Assembly (NCBI RefSeq): GCF_003269425.1
Contig: NZ_CP030104.1
Span: forward strand, 372,001 to 436,000
Direction: 5' to 3'
Length of the DNA stretch: 64,000 nt
Source: Flagellimonas maritima
Lineage (GTDB): Bacteria > Bacteroidota > Bacteroidia > Flavobacteriales > Flavobacteriaceae
Under the pieces are notes generated by a model that was not told where the DNA came from, ran no database searches, and saw only the letters and a program-made list of their open reading frames with translations. Positions within the stretch are counted from its first letter, which is position 1. Each line of letters begins with the position of its first letter. The translations under genes were made by a program, and so were the position numbers. Below are positions 35,543-45,495 of the stretch, piece after piece.

Positions 35543-35575
35543 CTGACTACTGATTTCTGACTACTGAATACTGAC
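35543..35575 (+). repeat. 14-bp degenerate direct repeat
   Basis: CTGACTACTGATTT (35543-35556) is followed by CTGACTACTGAATA (35557-35570) and a partial CTGAC. It lies between the heptanucleotide tract and the ATG at 35586. Confidence 0.8.
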
Positions 35576-35585
35576 AAAAAAGAAC

Positions 35586-36143
35586 ATGAAGATATATACA
35601 AAAACAGGCGATAAGGCTACGACGGCACTTTTTACGGGCAAACGAGTTCCCAAACACCATATTCGCATAGAGAGCTATGGAACCATTGACGAGCTTAATT
35701 CACATCTTGGATTGGTAAGAGATCAAGAAATCGATTCACGTTCCAAAAAAATTCTGGCAGTTATTCAGAATAAACTTTTTACCGTGGGTGCTATTTTGGC
35801 CACCGAACCCAACAAGGAAAATCGTTTAAAAATACCGAGGATACAGGAAAACGACATTGAACTTCTGGAAAAGGAGATGGACAATATGAACAAGGAACTA
35901 CCGGAAATGACCCACTTTATATTGCCGGGGGGGCACACCACCGTGTCATACTGCCATATTGCCAGAACAGTTTGCCGTAGAGCAGAACGAATGATTTCCT
36001 ATCTGCACGAGAACGAACCAGTGCCCGAAGGTGTTTTAATGTATGTTAACCGCCTTTCTGACTATATTTTTGTATTGGCACGAAAGTTGTCAAAAGATTT
36101 GCATGCAGAAGAGGTCAAGTGGGTTCCTGAGAAAATAGGCTAA
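35586..36143 (+). CDS. ATP:cob(I)alamin adenosyltransferase (PduO type)
   Basis: This 185-residue enzyme makes adenosylcobalamin from cob(I)alamin. It has the N-terminal KIYTKTGDKATTALFTGKR with the TKTGD ATP loop, SYGTIDELNSHLG, and the helical-bundle signature CHIARTVCRRAERM followed by YVNRLSDYIFVLAR. Its cofactor would be used by methylmalonyl-CoA mutase, and the mutase chaperone MeaB is encoded at 51702. No cobalamin riboswitch is visible upstream; repeats occupy that position. Confidence 0.95.
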   Translation: MKIYTKTGDKATTALFTGKRVPKHHIRIESYGTIDELNSHLGLVRDQEIDSRSKKILAVIQNKLFTVGAILATEPNKENRLKIPRIQENDIELLEKEMDNMNKELPEMTHFILPGGHTTVSYCHIARTVCRRAERMISYLHENEPVPEGVLMYVNRLSDYIFVLARKLSKDLHAEEVKWVPEKIG

Positions 36144-36210
36144 TAAATCCCCGTTTTCTGCGTTACAGATTAACATGTTGAAAATAATTCTTTAAATAAT
36201 CCTGTTTTTA

Positions 36211-36241
36211 CTTGACAAATTGGGTTTAAAAATTATTTTTG
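36211..36241 (+). promoter_or_regulatory. predicted Bacteroidota-type promoter
   Basis: TTG at 36212-36214 (within CTTG) and a perfect -7 TATTTTTG at 36234-36241 are separated by 19 bases. They lie 26 bases before the DUF2795 gene. Confidence 0.65.
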
Positions 36242-36267
36242 CAAAAATTTAAAATCAAACCGTTACT

Positions 36268-36492
36268 ATGTACTGGACATTAGAATTAGCTTCATATTTA
36301 AGTGATGCGCCTTGGCCAGCCACCAAAGACGAATTAATAGATTATGCCATCCGAACTGGAGCACCGTTGGAAGTTGTAGAAAACCTTCAGTCAATGGAAG
36401 AAGAAGGTGGCGAAATTTACGAGTCCATCGAGGAAATTTGGCCCGATTATCCCACCGAGGAAGACTACCTCTGGAACGAGGATGAGTATTAA
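36268..36492 (+). CDS. DUF2795 domain small acidic protein
   Basis: This 74-residue, strongly acidic protein matches the DUF2795 family conserved across Bacteroidota: MYWTLELASYLSDAPWPATK, then the helical DELIDYAIRTGAPLEVVENL, then an acidic tail ending EDEY. Function is unknown. It has its own promoter and a terminator at 36515-36541, so it is a single-gene unit between the adenosyltransferase gene and secA. Confidence 0.88.
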   Translation: MYWTLELASYLSDAPWPATKDELIDYAIRTGAPLEVVENLQSMEEEGGEIYESIEEIWPDYPTEEDYLWNEDEY

Positions 36493-36514
36493 TTTAAGAT
36501 AAACAAACACAGTT

Positions 36515-36541
36515 AAAAAGTCTCTTTTGAGGCTTTTTTTT
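36515..36541 (+). terminator. rho-independent terminator after the DUF2795 gene
   Basis: AGTCTC (36519-36524) and GAGGCT (36529-36534) form a 6-bp stem with one G-T pair around a TTTT loop, followed by eight T. An A-tract before it adds pairing. Confidence 0.8.
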
Positions 36542-36544
36542 ATG

Positions 36545-36552
36545 TAATTTTG
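36545..36552 (+). promoter_or_regulatory. predicted -7 element before secA
   Basis: TAATTTTG is a perfect -7 element 73 bases upstream of the secA ATG. TTTG at 36526-36529 lies only 15 bases before it, inside the preceding terminator, so the -33 is uncertain. Confidence 0.4.
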
Positions 36553-36624
36553 GCAGCTTAGCAGAAGGTTTCTGCCTACTCGGGACAATGGAACAGCTTT
36601 TGCAAAACAAAAGAAAAATTATTC

Positions 36625-39600
36625 ATGAGCTTTATTAATTCCGTATTAAAGGTTTTCGTTGGAGATAAATCGGAAAAAGATGTAAAATCATTACAGCCTT
36701 TAGTGAAAGAAATAAAATCCTTCGAAGAACAACTGGAAGGGTTAACACACAACGAACTAAGAGAAAAAACCCTTTCCTTTAAAACTCAAATACAGCAAGA
36801 TTGTAAGGAAATCGATGATAGAATCAAAGAGTTGCAAGGAGAAGTCGAGAACTCCACGGATATAGATCGAAACGAAGAAATTTATACAGAAATAGATAAA
36901 CTCAAAGAAGAAGCTTATAAAATTTCTGAAGAAACACTAAATACCATTCTGCCAGAAGCCTTTGCAGTAATAAAAGAAACCGCAAAACGTTTTGCGTCAA
37001 ATGAAACCATTACTGTCAAAGCCTCAGAATTTGATAGGTTGCTCTCTGGATCAAAAGATTATGTATCCTTAGACGGAGAAAACGCCATTTGGAAAAACTC
37101 ATGGGACGCCGCAGGTAAAGAAGTAACTTGGGACATGGTACATTATGACGTTCAGCTCATTGGCGGAATTGCATTGCACCAAGGAAAAATTGCTGAGATG
37201 CAAACTGGAGAAGGGAAAACATTGGTAGCTACCCTCCCGCTCTATCTAAATGCACTTTCTGGCAAAGGAGCACATTTGGTTACCGTAAATGATTACCTAG
37301 CAAAAAGGGACAGTGCCTGGATGGCTCCTATTTTTGAGTTTCATGGACTTTCTGTGGACTGTATAGACAAGCACCAGCCCAATTCTGAGGGTAGAAGAGC
37401 AGCATATAACGCTGACATCACCTATGGCACCAATAACGAGTTTGGTTTTGATTATCTAAGGGACAATATGGCACATACGCCAGATGATTTGGTACAACCG
37501 CCGCATCATTACGCCATTGTGGATGAGGTGGATTCCGTTTTGATAGACGATGCCCGTACCCCACTAATTATATCAGGGCCAGTTCCCGAAGGCGATAGGC
37601 ATGAATTTAATGAGCTTAAACCCAGGGTTTCAGATATTGTCCAAAAACAGCGCCAACATTTGACAGGCGTTTTGGCCGAAGCAAAAAAATTGATAAAAGA
37701 GGGAGATTCAAAAGAAGGTGGATTCTTATTGCTACGTGTTTATCGAGGACTTCCAAAAAACAAAGCGCTCATCAAGTTTTTGAGCGAAGAAGGGGTAAAA
37801 CAGTTACTGCAGAAAACAGAAAACTTCTACATGCAGGACAACAATCGGGAAATGCCCAAGGTTGATGAAGACTTATTGTTCACAATCGATGAAAAAAACA
37901 ATCAAATTGAGCTTACAGATAAAGGAGTAGACTATATTTCTGGAGATGGCGATAAAGATTTCTTTGTAATGCCGGACATTGGCGGTGAAATTGCGAAGAT
38001 TGAAAATCAAAACCTCGAAATTGAACAAGAAGCGGAGCAAAAGGAAGAACTTTTCAAGGAGTTTGCCGTAAAAAGTGAGCGTATCCACACTATGAGCCAA
38101 TTGCTAAAGGCCTATACCCTATTTGAGAAAGATGTGGAATACGTTGTCATGGACAATAAGGTCATGATCGTCGATGAACAAACTGGTCGTATTATGGATG
38201 GCCGGCGTTATTCGGACGGTTTGCACCAAGCCATTGAAGCAAAAGAAAATGTAAAGATTGAAGCATTGACCCAAACTTTCGCCACCATTACCTTACAGAA
38301 CTACTTTAGAATGTATAATAAACTTGCCGGTATGACGGGTACTGCTGTTACAGAAGCTGGAGAGTTTTGGGAAATATACAAACTTGATGTTATGGAAATC
38401 CCTACAAATAGGCCTATTGCGAGGGATGACAGACAAGACCTCATCTACAAGACAAAACGAGAAAAATATAATGCTATTATAGATGAGGTAACACAACTGT
38501 CCAAGTCAGGAAGGCCCGTTTTGATTGGTACGACCTCTGTTGAGATTTCAGAATTGCTCTCAAAATTGTTGAGCGTAAGAAAGATTCCCCACAACGTATT
38601 GAATGCAAAATTGCACAAAAAAGAAGCGGACGTTGTTGCTGAAGCGGGTCAAGGCGGTGTAGTGACCATTGCCACCAATATGGCGGGTCGTGGTACCGAT
38701 ATTAAATTATCTTCAGAAGTAAAAGCTGCTGGTGGATTGGCAATCGTAGGTACGGAACGGCATGATTCCAGACGTGTAGATAGACAGCTTCGTGGTCGTT
38801 CTGGACGTCAAGGAGACCCTGGAAGTTCTCAATTTTATGTCTCATTGGAAGATAACCTGATGCGTTTGTTCGGTTCTGATCGAGTAGCCAAGATGATGGA
38901 CCGTATGGGCTTGGAAGAAGGTGAAGTCATTCAGCATTCCATGATGACCAAATCCATTGAGCGTGCACAGAAAAAAGTTGAGGAAAACAACTTTGGTATT
39001 CGTAAACGTTTATTGGAATATGACGATGTCATGAACGCGCAGCGGGAAGTAGTTTACAAAAGACGTAAACATGCACTGCAGGGCGAGCGATTGAAAGTGG
39101 ATATTGCCAATATGATCTATGATACTTGCGAGGTAATTGCGGAAACCAATAAGATGGCTGATGATTACAAGAACTTCGAGTTTGAACTTATCAAATACTT
39201 CTCCATTACATCGCCGGTAACCGAGGAAGAGTTTAAAAAACTAAGTTTTCAAGATATTGCCAACTCTGTTTATAAAGCTGCTTACAACTTCTATCAACAA
39301 AAAATGGAACGAAGCGCAACAGTGGCTTTTCAGGTCATTAAAAAAGTATACGAAGACCAATCCAATAAGTTTGAACGCATTGTAGTGCCATTTACAGATG
39401 GAATCAAAACATTGAATGTCGTTACCAATCTTGAAGGCGCCTATACTAGCGTTGGAAAACAACTGATCACTGATTTTGAGAAAAATATCTCTCTGGCCAT
39501 CATCGATGATTCATGGAAAACACACCTTCGTAAAATGGATGAGCTAAAACAATCCGTACAATTGGCAGTTCATGAACAAAAAGACCCATTGTTGATTTAT

Positions 39601-39987
39601 AAATTTGAAGCTTTTGAACTCTTTAAGGAAATGATCGATAAAGTAAACAAAGAGATTATTTCATTCTTATTTAAAGGTGAATTGCCTACAGAGAGTACAG
39701 GTCAAATACAAGAAGCAAGGAATGTTCGTAGGCCAAAGGAAAAATTAAAAACATCAAAGGAAGAAATTCCCAACAGTGATGAACTAGCTTCCCAAAACAG
39801 AGCTGCGGGCCAAACACAAGGAAATAGGCCGCAAGTAACCGAGACGATTGTTCGCGAAAAACCTAAAATTGGCAGAAATGATAGGGTCACTATTAAAAAT
39901 GTAATGTCCGGTGAAAGTAAAACGGTTAAATACAAACAGGCTGAACCTCTTATAGATAAAGGTGAATGGGTCTTAACAGAAGACTAG
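36625..39987 (+). CDS. secA: preprotein translocase ATPase SecA
   Basis: This 1120-residue motor drives preproteins through SecYEG. Visible are Walker A MQTGEGKT (near residue 192), DEVDSVLIDDARTPLI (near 298), ATNMAGRGTDIKL, and the RQLRGRSGRQGDPG motif. It is about 220 residues longer than E. coli SecA owing to an insertion of roughly 130 residues after ISGPVPEGD (about 335-465), as in other Bacteroidota. The C-terminus lacks the zinc-binding SEC-C cysteines and instead ends IGRNDRVTIKNVMSGESKTV (in part) plus a short acidic tail. A strong terminator follows. Confidence 0.97.
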   Translation: MSFINSVLKVFVGDKSEKDVKSLQPLVKEIKSFEEQLEGLTHNELREKTLSFKTQIQQDCKEIDDRIKELQGEVENSTDIDRNEEIYTEIDKLKEEAYKISEETLNTILPEAFAVIKETAKRFASNETITVKASEFDRLLSGSKDYVSLDGENAIWKNSWDAAGKEVTWDMVHYDVQLIGGIALHQGKIAEMQTGEGKTLVATLPLYLNALSGKGAHLVTVNDYLAKRDSAWMAPIFEFHGLSVDCIDKHQPNSEGRRAAYNADITYGTNNEFGFDYLRDNMAHTPDDLVQPPHHYAIVDEVDSVLIDDARTPLIISGPVPEGDRHEFNELKPRVSDIVQKQRQHLTGVLAEAKKLIKEGDSKEGGFLLLRVYRGLPKNKALIKFLSEEGVKQLLQKTENFYMQDNNREMPKVDEDLLFTIDEKNNQIELTDKGVDYISGDGDKDFFVMPDIGGEIAKIENQNLEIEQEAEQKEELFKEFAVKSERIHTMSQLLKAYTLFEKDVEYVVMDNKVMIVDEQTGRIMDGRRYSDGLHQAIEAKENVKIEALTQTFATITLQNYFRMYNKLAGMTGTAVTEAGEFWEIYKLDVMEIPTNRPIARDDRQDLIYKTKREKYNAIIDEVTQLSKSGRPVLIGTTSVEISELLSKLLSVRKIPHNVLNAKLHKKEADVVAEAGQGGVVTIATNMAGRGTDIKLSSEVKAAGGLAIVGTERHDSRRVDRQLRGRSGRQGDPGSSQFYVSLEDNLMRLFGSDRVAKMMDRMGLEEGEVIQHSMMTKSIERAQKKVEENNFGIRKRLLEYDDVMNAQREVVYKRRKHALQGERLKVDIANMIYDTCEVIAETNKMADDYKNFEFELIKYFSITSPVTEEEFKKLSFQDIANSVYKAAYNFYQQKMERSATVAFQVIKKVYEDQSNKFERIVVPFTDGIKTLNVVTNLEGAYTSVGKQLITDFEKNISLAIIDDSWKTHLRKMDELKQSVQLAVHEQKDPLLIYKFEAFELFKEMIDKVNKEIISFLFKGELPTESTGQIQEARNVRRPKEKLKTSKEEIPNSDELASQNRAAGQTQGNRPQVTETIVREKPKIGRNDRVTIKNVMSGESKTVKYKQAEPLIDKGEWVLTED

Positions 39988-40007
39988 CTATAACCTTGTA
40001 AAGATTC

Positions 40008-40040
40008 AAAAACGACAACCTAATTAGGTTGTCGTTTTTG
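40008..40040 (+). terminator. rho-independent terminator after secA
   Basis: A 13-bp perfect inverted repeat (40008-40020 with 40027-40039) includes ACGACAACC / GGTTGTCGT, with a TAATTA loop and T-run. Because it also begins with an A-run it could work in both directions. Confidence 0.92.
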
Positions 40041-40150
40041 TTTATATGAAAAACATGTTTAGATTTACAGCACAAAGACCCCATACATAGCATATCCCAC
40101 AGTACATGAACCCAACAAATAGTGGATAGCTAAACAACCAATCGTAGCAT

Positions 40151-41368
40151 ATGAAAATTCCTGTCAAGGATAAATATCGTTTACTAGATAAGATTGATTT
40201 GGTACTTAAGGTTAATTATAGTTCGTCTTTGTTCGCTCTTGTATTTGGTGCAATATGCTTTTTCTTTTTGGGCATCACTGAAATCATACCTATTACTTGT
40301 ATCTTTTTTGCTGTTCTAAATATTGTGAACACTTTATTATACAGAAAGCACAAGAACATACTATTAACCTACAATATTACATCTATGCTATCCATGATAG
40401 GTGCAATTGTGGTTACGCTGTGCAGTGGAGGAATACAGAGTCCCTTTATATTTGTTTTGGCGATAATCGTCTTTGCAGGATACGTGACCACCAAAATATA
40501 TGGTCATTTTTATTTAATCATCAATTTGGTCGTTCTCGCAATCTTGTTTCTTTATGATCTAGGCGATTTTAGGATTTTAGATAATGTTATTCCTTTAGAG
40601 TCCAAGAGCTGGTTTGCTTTTATAAGTTCGGTTTTTGCAGTGTATTTATTGGGAGGGGTTTTCGGAAAAAATCTATTGAAGGCACACCATAAACTATATA
40701 AATCCCGTAAAGAGATTCTAGAGCGCATAGGTGAGAAAGAAACACTCTTGAAGGAAGTACACCACAGGGTCAAGAACAATTTACAGACTGTTTCAAGTTT
40801 GCTGAGCCTACAATCAAGAGCTATAGCAGACGATAAGATAAGCAGTATTATAAAAAGCAGTCAGAATAGGGTCGTATCCATGGCAATGGTACATGAAATG
40901 CTATATAAACGTGATGATTATCTGTCCAAAATCGAACTAAAACCTTATGTTAAGGAATTGTCCGAATATTTAGTACGTTCCGTAAAGGGTAATACCAATA
41001 ACGTAAAAGTAAACCTTGATATTGATGATAATAAGTTAAGTATTGATACAGTAATTCCACTTGGCCTTATCATCAATGAAACTATAACCAATGCGCTCAA
41101 ATATGGTATTTCATCAGAAAAAGGTGGAGAAATCACCATTTCGTTAAAAAATTTATCGAATAAACGATACGAACTTTATATAGGTGATGATGGTAAAGGT
41201 TACGCGCATAATTTTGATCCCAAGAATTCAAAGTCCCTTGGTTTAAAACTTATCTATAATCTAACAAGACAATTGCGTGGAACCATCGCTAGGGACATGT
41301 CAAGAAAAGGAACATATTACCGCATTGAGTTTGATGAAATAATAGAGGAATTCAACTCTGTCGATTAA
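40151..41368 (+). CDS. membrane sensor histidine kinase (HisKA_2 type)
   Basis: This 405-residue protein has about six N-terminal membrane helices (residues 25-175) with no extracytoplasmic sensor domain. A HisKA_2 domain follows with the phosphoacceptor His in EVHHRVKNNLQTVSSLLSLQ near residue 204, then a HATPase domain with IINETITNALKYG and IGDDGKGY. No response regulator is adjacent, so it is an orphan. HisKA_2 kinases usually signal to separately encoded regulators. Start ATG 40151 begins a plausible cytoplasmic N-terminus. Confidence 0.92.
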   Translation: MKIPVKDKYRLLDKIDLVLKVNYSSSLFALVFGAICFFFLGITEIIPITCIFFAVLNIVNTLLYRKHKNILLTYNITSMLSMIGAIVVTLCSGGIQSPFIFVLAIIVFAGYVTTKIYGHFYLIINLVVLAILFLYDLGDFRILDNVIPLESKSWFAFISSVFAVYLLGGVFGKNLLKAHHKLYKSRKEILERIGEKETLLKEVHHRVKNNLQTVSSLLSLQSRAIADDKISSIIKSSQNRVVSMAMVHEMLYKRDDYLSKIELKPYVKELSEYLVRSVKGNTNNVKVNLDIDDNKLSIDTVIPLGLIINETITNALKYGISSEKGGEITISLKNLSNKRYELYIGDDGKGYAHNFDPKNSKSLGLKLIYNLTRQLRGTIARDMSRKGTYYRIEFDEIIEEFNSVD

Positions 41369-41411
41369 AACGTTTTCATATCTTTAGAAGATTAACATAA
41401 TCTTTCTATAC

Positions 41412-43928
41412 ATGGTGAAAAAACTACTCCTTGGAGTCCTTTTTTTAAGCGCATCCATTGCATCGGCCCAAGACTATTTCTTTAGTAAATTTCAACCTTT
41501 CGATTCAAATATTCCATCTCCAGAAGAATTTTTGGGGTATGGTATTGGTGAAAAACATACAAGACATGACCTTATTGTTAACTATCTGACAAAATTGTCA
41601 GAAGTATCAGATAGAGCCAGTATCCAGGAATATGGGGAAACGCACGAGGGAAGAAAATTGGTAATTCTGACAATTACCTCTCCAGAAAATATCAAAAATC
41701 TGGAAAAACTTAAGACCGATCACCTACAATTTACAGATCCTGCCAAAAATCCGTCCAATTATGATGAAGTACCCATATTTATCAATCTAGGTTACAACGT
41801 GCATGGCAACGAACCTTCAAGTTCAGAAGCCGCTTTGCTTACAGCATATACCTTGACCGCTTCCAATCACCCGGAAATACTCAACTATTTAAACAAAGGA
41901 GTGATTTTCATAGACCCAACAATAAATCCCGATGGGCGTGACAGACACACACAATGGGCAAATATGTACCAAGGGAATCCATTGGTAGCCGATCCACAAG
42001 ATGCAGAACATAACGAATATTGGCCCATGGGCAGGACCAATCATTATTGGTTTGATTTAAACAGGGACTGGCTACTGGGAATTAATCCTGAAAGTAGGGG
42101 AAAATTGAACTGGTATCACCAATGGTACCCTAATGTGGTTACCGATTTCCATGAAATGGGCACGCAAAGCTCCTATTTTTTTGAACCCATGAAGGACAAT
42201 GGCTCTATGAATCCGATAATGCCAAAGGAAAACTACGTGGATTTGAACAATCTTTTTGGGGATTATTTCTCCAAAGCTCTGGACAGCATTGGTTCATTTT
42301 ACTTTACCAAAGAAGTATTTGATGGAACCTATCCAGGTTACGGTTCGTCTTATCCAGATTTACAGGGCGGATTGGGATTATTATTTGAACAAGCAAGTTC
42401 TAGGGGGCATAAACAAACTACGGCCTTTGGGGAAATTACTTTTCCTTTTACTATTCGAAACCAATATATATCAAGTATCACAACGATTAAGGCCGCAGTG
42501 GAAAACAAGGCACTTTTGAGAAAGTACCAACAAGATTTTTTTAGAAGTGGTGTTGAAAATGCTTCTAAAAGTAAAATTAAAGGATACAGTTTTAAAGATA
42601 CGAACGACCCAAACCGGGTTAAAGCTTTCGTGGATAAACTTTTACTCCATAAAATCGACGTGTATCAATCTGGTGACGGATTTGTTGTTCCCACAAAACA
42701 ACCACAATATAGAATGGTCCAAACTATGTTTGAGACCTATGATACATATAGGGACAGTGTTTATTATGACGCATCGGCATGGTCTGTTGCAAACTTTTAT
42801 AATATGAAGTACAAACCTACTTCCTCTTTAGATCTAGGGGAAAAAGTTACTTCTTTGGATAATTTAGTGAAACCATCGCCGGTACAAAAAACAAAATATG
42901 CTTACATTATCGACTACAACGATTATAATGCCGTTGCAGTATTAAACTATTTACAATCAAAGGGATTGGTAGTTTCCTCATCATCAAAACCATTTACCGC
43001 TAAAACAACAGATGGAAACAAAAATCTAGGTTATGGAGCCTTGGTCGTTCCAGTAAGTCTTCAAAAAATAAGCTCAGATGAAGTCTATAATTTAGTAATG
43101 GAAGCCCAGAAGAAATACCAAGTACCCATCTACGCCGTTAATTCTGGATATAGCCTACAAGGAATAGACTTGGGAAGTCGATGGATTTCCCCTGTTACAA
43201 AGCCCAAAGCGGCAATGATAATCGGTGATGGGGTTCGTTCCTACGAAGCAGGTGAAGTATGGCATCTGTTGGATACAAGGGTACATATGCCAATAACTAA
43301 AATTCCAGTTCGAAATTTTGACAGGACAGATTTTGATAAGTACAATACTCTGGTCATGGTTTCTGGGCAGTATGGTTTTAGTAAGAAACAAAATGAAAAG
43401 ATAAAAAATTGGGTGAGCAAGGGAAATACCTTAATCACGATTGGAACCGCATCAAAATGGCTTATCGATGAGAAAATAGTAGAAGAAAGCCTTAAAAGCG
43501 AAGAAAAAGACTCAACAAAGATAATTGAACGCAAACCATACGTAAATGCTCCGGAAAATTTAGGAAAAGAAAGTTTGGGCGGCGCTATTTTTAAAGTGGA
43601 TTTGGATATAACACACCCGCTGGGATTTGGTTATACCGATACTTCGATTCCCATATATAAAAACAATTCTGTTTGGTTACAACCCAGCAAGAACGAATAT
43701 GCCACGGTAGCAAAATATGCAAAGGACCCACATATTGATGGGTTCATAACAACAAAAAATTTAGAAGAAAACCTTAAGCCTTCAGCCTCCTTGATTGTAA
43801 GCAAATTGGGAAATGGAAGAGTTGTGCTGTTTGCGGACAATCCAAATTTTAGAGGTTCTTGGTACGGTACCAACAGATTGTTTTTGAATGCTTTGTTTTT
43901 AGGAGATAAAATTAGAATTCCAGAATAA
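41412..43928 (+). CDS. secreted M14 family zinc carboxypeptidase
   Basis: This 838-residue protein has a signal peptide (VKKLLLGVLFLSASIASAQ) and an M14 peptidase domain (about 50-350). The zinc ligands appear as HGNE in NVHGNEPSSSEA and His in VTDFHEMGTQS. NPDGRDRHTQW and DLNRDWLLG are substrate-pocket blocks, and GLLFEQASSRG holds the probable catalytic Glu. The remaining 480 residues form a beta-rich C-terminal region of unknown function with a GATase-like segment. The expected role is secreted digestion of proteins or peptides. The next gene starts 10 bases later. Confidence 0.92.
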   Translation: MVKKLLLGVLFLSASIASAQDYFFSKFQPFDSNIPSPEEFLGYGIGEKHTRHDLIVNYLTKLSEVSDRASIQEYGETHEGRKLVILTITSPENIKNLEKLKTDHLQFTDPAKNPSNYDEVPIFINLGYNVHGNEPSSSEAALLTAYTLTASNHPEILNYLNKGVIFIDPTINPDGRDRHTQWANMYQGNPLVADPQDAEHNEYWPMGRTNHYWFDLNRDWLLGINPESRGKLNWYHQWYPNVVTDFHEMGTQSSYFFEPMKDNGSMNPIMPKENYVDLNNLFGDYFSKALDSIGSFYFTKEVFDGTYPGYGSSYPDLQGGLGLLFEQASSRGHKQTTAFGEITFPFTIRNQYISSITTIKAAVENKALLRKYQQDFFRSGVENASKSKIKGYSFKDTNDPNRVKAFVDKLLLHKIDVYQSGDGFVVPTKQPQYRMVQTMFETYDTYRDSVYYDASAWSVANFYNMKYKPTSSLDLGEKVTSLDNLVKPSPVQKTKYAYIIDYNDYNAVAVLNYLQSKGLVVSSSSKPFTAKTTDGNKNLGYGALVVPVSLQKISSDEVYNLVMEAQKKYQVPIYAVNSGYSLQGIDLGSRWISPVTKPKAAMIIGDGVRSYEAGEVWHLLDTRVHMPITKIPVRNFDRTDFDKYNTLVMVSGQYGFSKKQNEKIKNWVSKGNTLITIGTASKWLIDEKIVEESLKSEEKDSTKIIERKPYVNAPENLGKESLGGAIFKVDLDITHPLGFGYTDTSIPIYKNNSVWLQPSKNEYATVAKYAKDPHIDGFITTKNLEENLKPSASLIVSKLGNGRVVLFADNPNFRGSWYGTNRLFLNALFLGDKIRIPE

Positions 43929-43938
43929 GAATTACATT

Positions 43939-45495
43939 ATGAAAAAAATACTATCCATTTTACTGTTTTTCCAAATTTTGATAAGTTTCGGGCAAGAAAA
44001 AATTAGCGAAGGACCCTTCGACCAGCTCATTATTAGAGGCGTAACGCTCATAAATGGAAATGGAGCACCACCTAGAGGTCCAATTGATATCGTTGTTGAG
44101 AACAACAACATTGTGGATATCCAAGTGGTCGGTTATCCAGGTGTTGAAATCGATGAGTCCAAACGGCCAAAATTAAAAACGGGCGGAAAAGAACTGGATT
44201 GTAGCGGTATGTATCTCTTACCAGGTTTTGTAGATATGCACGGTCATATCGGTGGAATTTCGCAAGGCGCAGATTACGACTATGTTTTCAAACTTTGGAT
44301 GGCCCATGGTGTAACCACTGTTAGAGAACCAAGTGGAAGAGGTATAGATTGGACTTTGGATTTAAAGCGTAAAAGTGAAAAAAATGAAATTATCGCTCCA
44401 AGAATATTTGCTTATACAGGTTTTGGGCAAGGTAGCAAAAAACCGATAAGTACCCCAGAAATGGCAAGGGAATGGGTGCGTGAAAACGCCAATAAAGGTG
44501 CGGATGGCATTAAATTTTTTGGTGCTCCACCAGAAATAATGGCCGCAGCCTTGGATGAAAACAAAAAATTGGGATTACGTTCCGCTTGCCACCATGCGCA
44601 AATGGATGTTGGCCGTTGGAACGTACTCAATTCTGCAAGGGCAGGTCTTACCAGTATGGAACATTGGTATGGTTTGCCAGAAGCACTATTCGAGGATAGG
44701 ACATTACAGGATTATCCTCTGGATTACAATTACCAAAATGAACAACATCGATTTGAAGAAGCTGGAAAATTATGGAAGCAAGCGGCAAAACCATATTCCG
44801 AACACTGGAACAAAGTCATGGATGAGTTGATAAGTTTGGATTTTACACTAGACCCAACGTTTAACATTTACGAAGCAAGCAGGGATTTACACCGTGCCAG
44901 AAGAGCAGAATGGCATGAAGATTATACACTACCTTCCCTTTGGGACTTTTACCAACCCAGTAAAATATCCCATGGTTCCTATTGGCATGATTGGGGAACC
45001 GAACAAGAAGTTGCTTGGCGGGAGAATTATAATCTTTGGATGAAATTTGTCAACGAATACAAGAACAGGGGCGGTAGGGTGACAACTGGTTCAGATTCAG
45101 GCTTCATTTTCCAACTCTATGGATTCGCCTATATTCGGGAAATGGAATTGCTACGTGAAGCTGGGTTTCACCCATTGGAGATTATTCGGTCGGCCACTCT
45201 AAACGGTGCCGAGGCACTTGGGGTCTCAAACGAAATTGGAACGGTAGAAGTCGGAAAACTAGCTGATTTTGTAATTCTTAACGAAAATCCGTTGAAAAAT
45301 TTAAAAGTGTTGTACGGAACCGGGGCTATTAAACTTACAGAGGATAATGAGGTAGTACGTGTTGGCGGCGTAGTATATACAATTAAAGACGGCGTTGTTT
45401 ACGACGCAAAGGCACTTTTGAAAGACGTAAAAACAACAGTACAGCAGCAAAAACAAAAACTAAACTATAAATTAAGGCAACCAGGGTTAAAATAG
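43939..45495 (+). CDS. secreted amidohydrolase family protein
   Basis: This 518-residue protein has a signal peptide ending ISFGQ, then an amidohydrolase-superfamily barrel. The first metal site HxH is in VDMHGHIGG, further ligands are in KSACHH-like RSACHHAQMD and a final Asp in TTGSDSGFIFQ, and the C-terminal strand is VEVGKLADFVILNENPL. It resembles imidazolonepropionase-like/prolidase-type members that act on dipeptides or cyclic amides. Pairing with the secreted M14 peptidase suggests sequential breakdown of extracellular peptides (inference). Confidence 0.9.
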   Translation: MKKILSILLFFQILISFGQEKISEGPFDQLIIRGVTLINGNGAPPRGPIDIVVENNNIVDIQVVGYPGVEIDESKRPKLKTGGKELDCSGMYLLPGFVDMHGHIGGISQGADYDYVFKLWMAHGVTTVREPSGRGIDWTLDLKRKSEKNEIIAPRIFAYTGFGQGSKKPISTPEMAREWVRENANKGADGIKFFGAPPEIMAAALDENKKLGLRSACHHAQMDVGRWNVLNSARAGLTSMEHWYGLPEALFEDRTLQDYPLDYNYQNEQHRFEEAGKLWKQAAKPYSEHWNKVMDELISLDFTLDPTFNIYEASRDLHRARRAEWHEDYTLPSLWDFYQPSKISHGSYWHDWGTEQEVAWRENYNLWMKFVNEYKNRGGRVTTGSDSGFIFQLYGFAYIREMELLREAGFHPLEIIRSATLNGAEALGVSNEIGTVEVGKLADFVILNENPLKNLKVLYGTGAIKLTEDNEVVRVGGVVYTIKDGVVYDAKALLKDVKTTVQQQKQKLNYKLRQPGLK

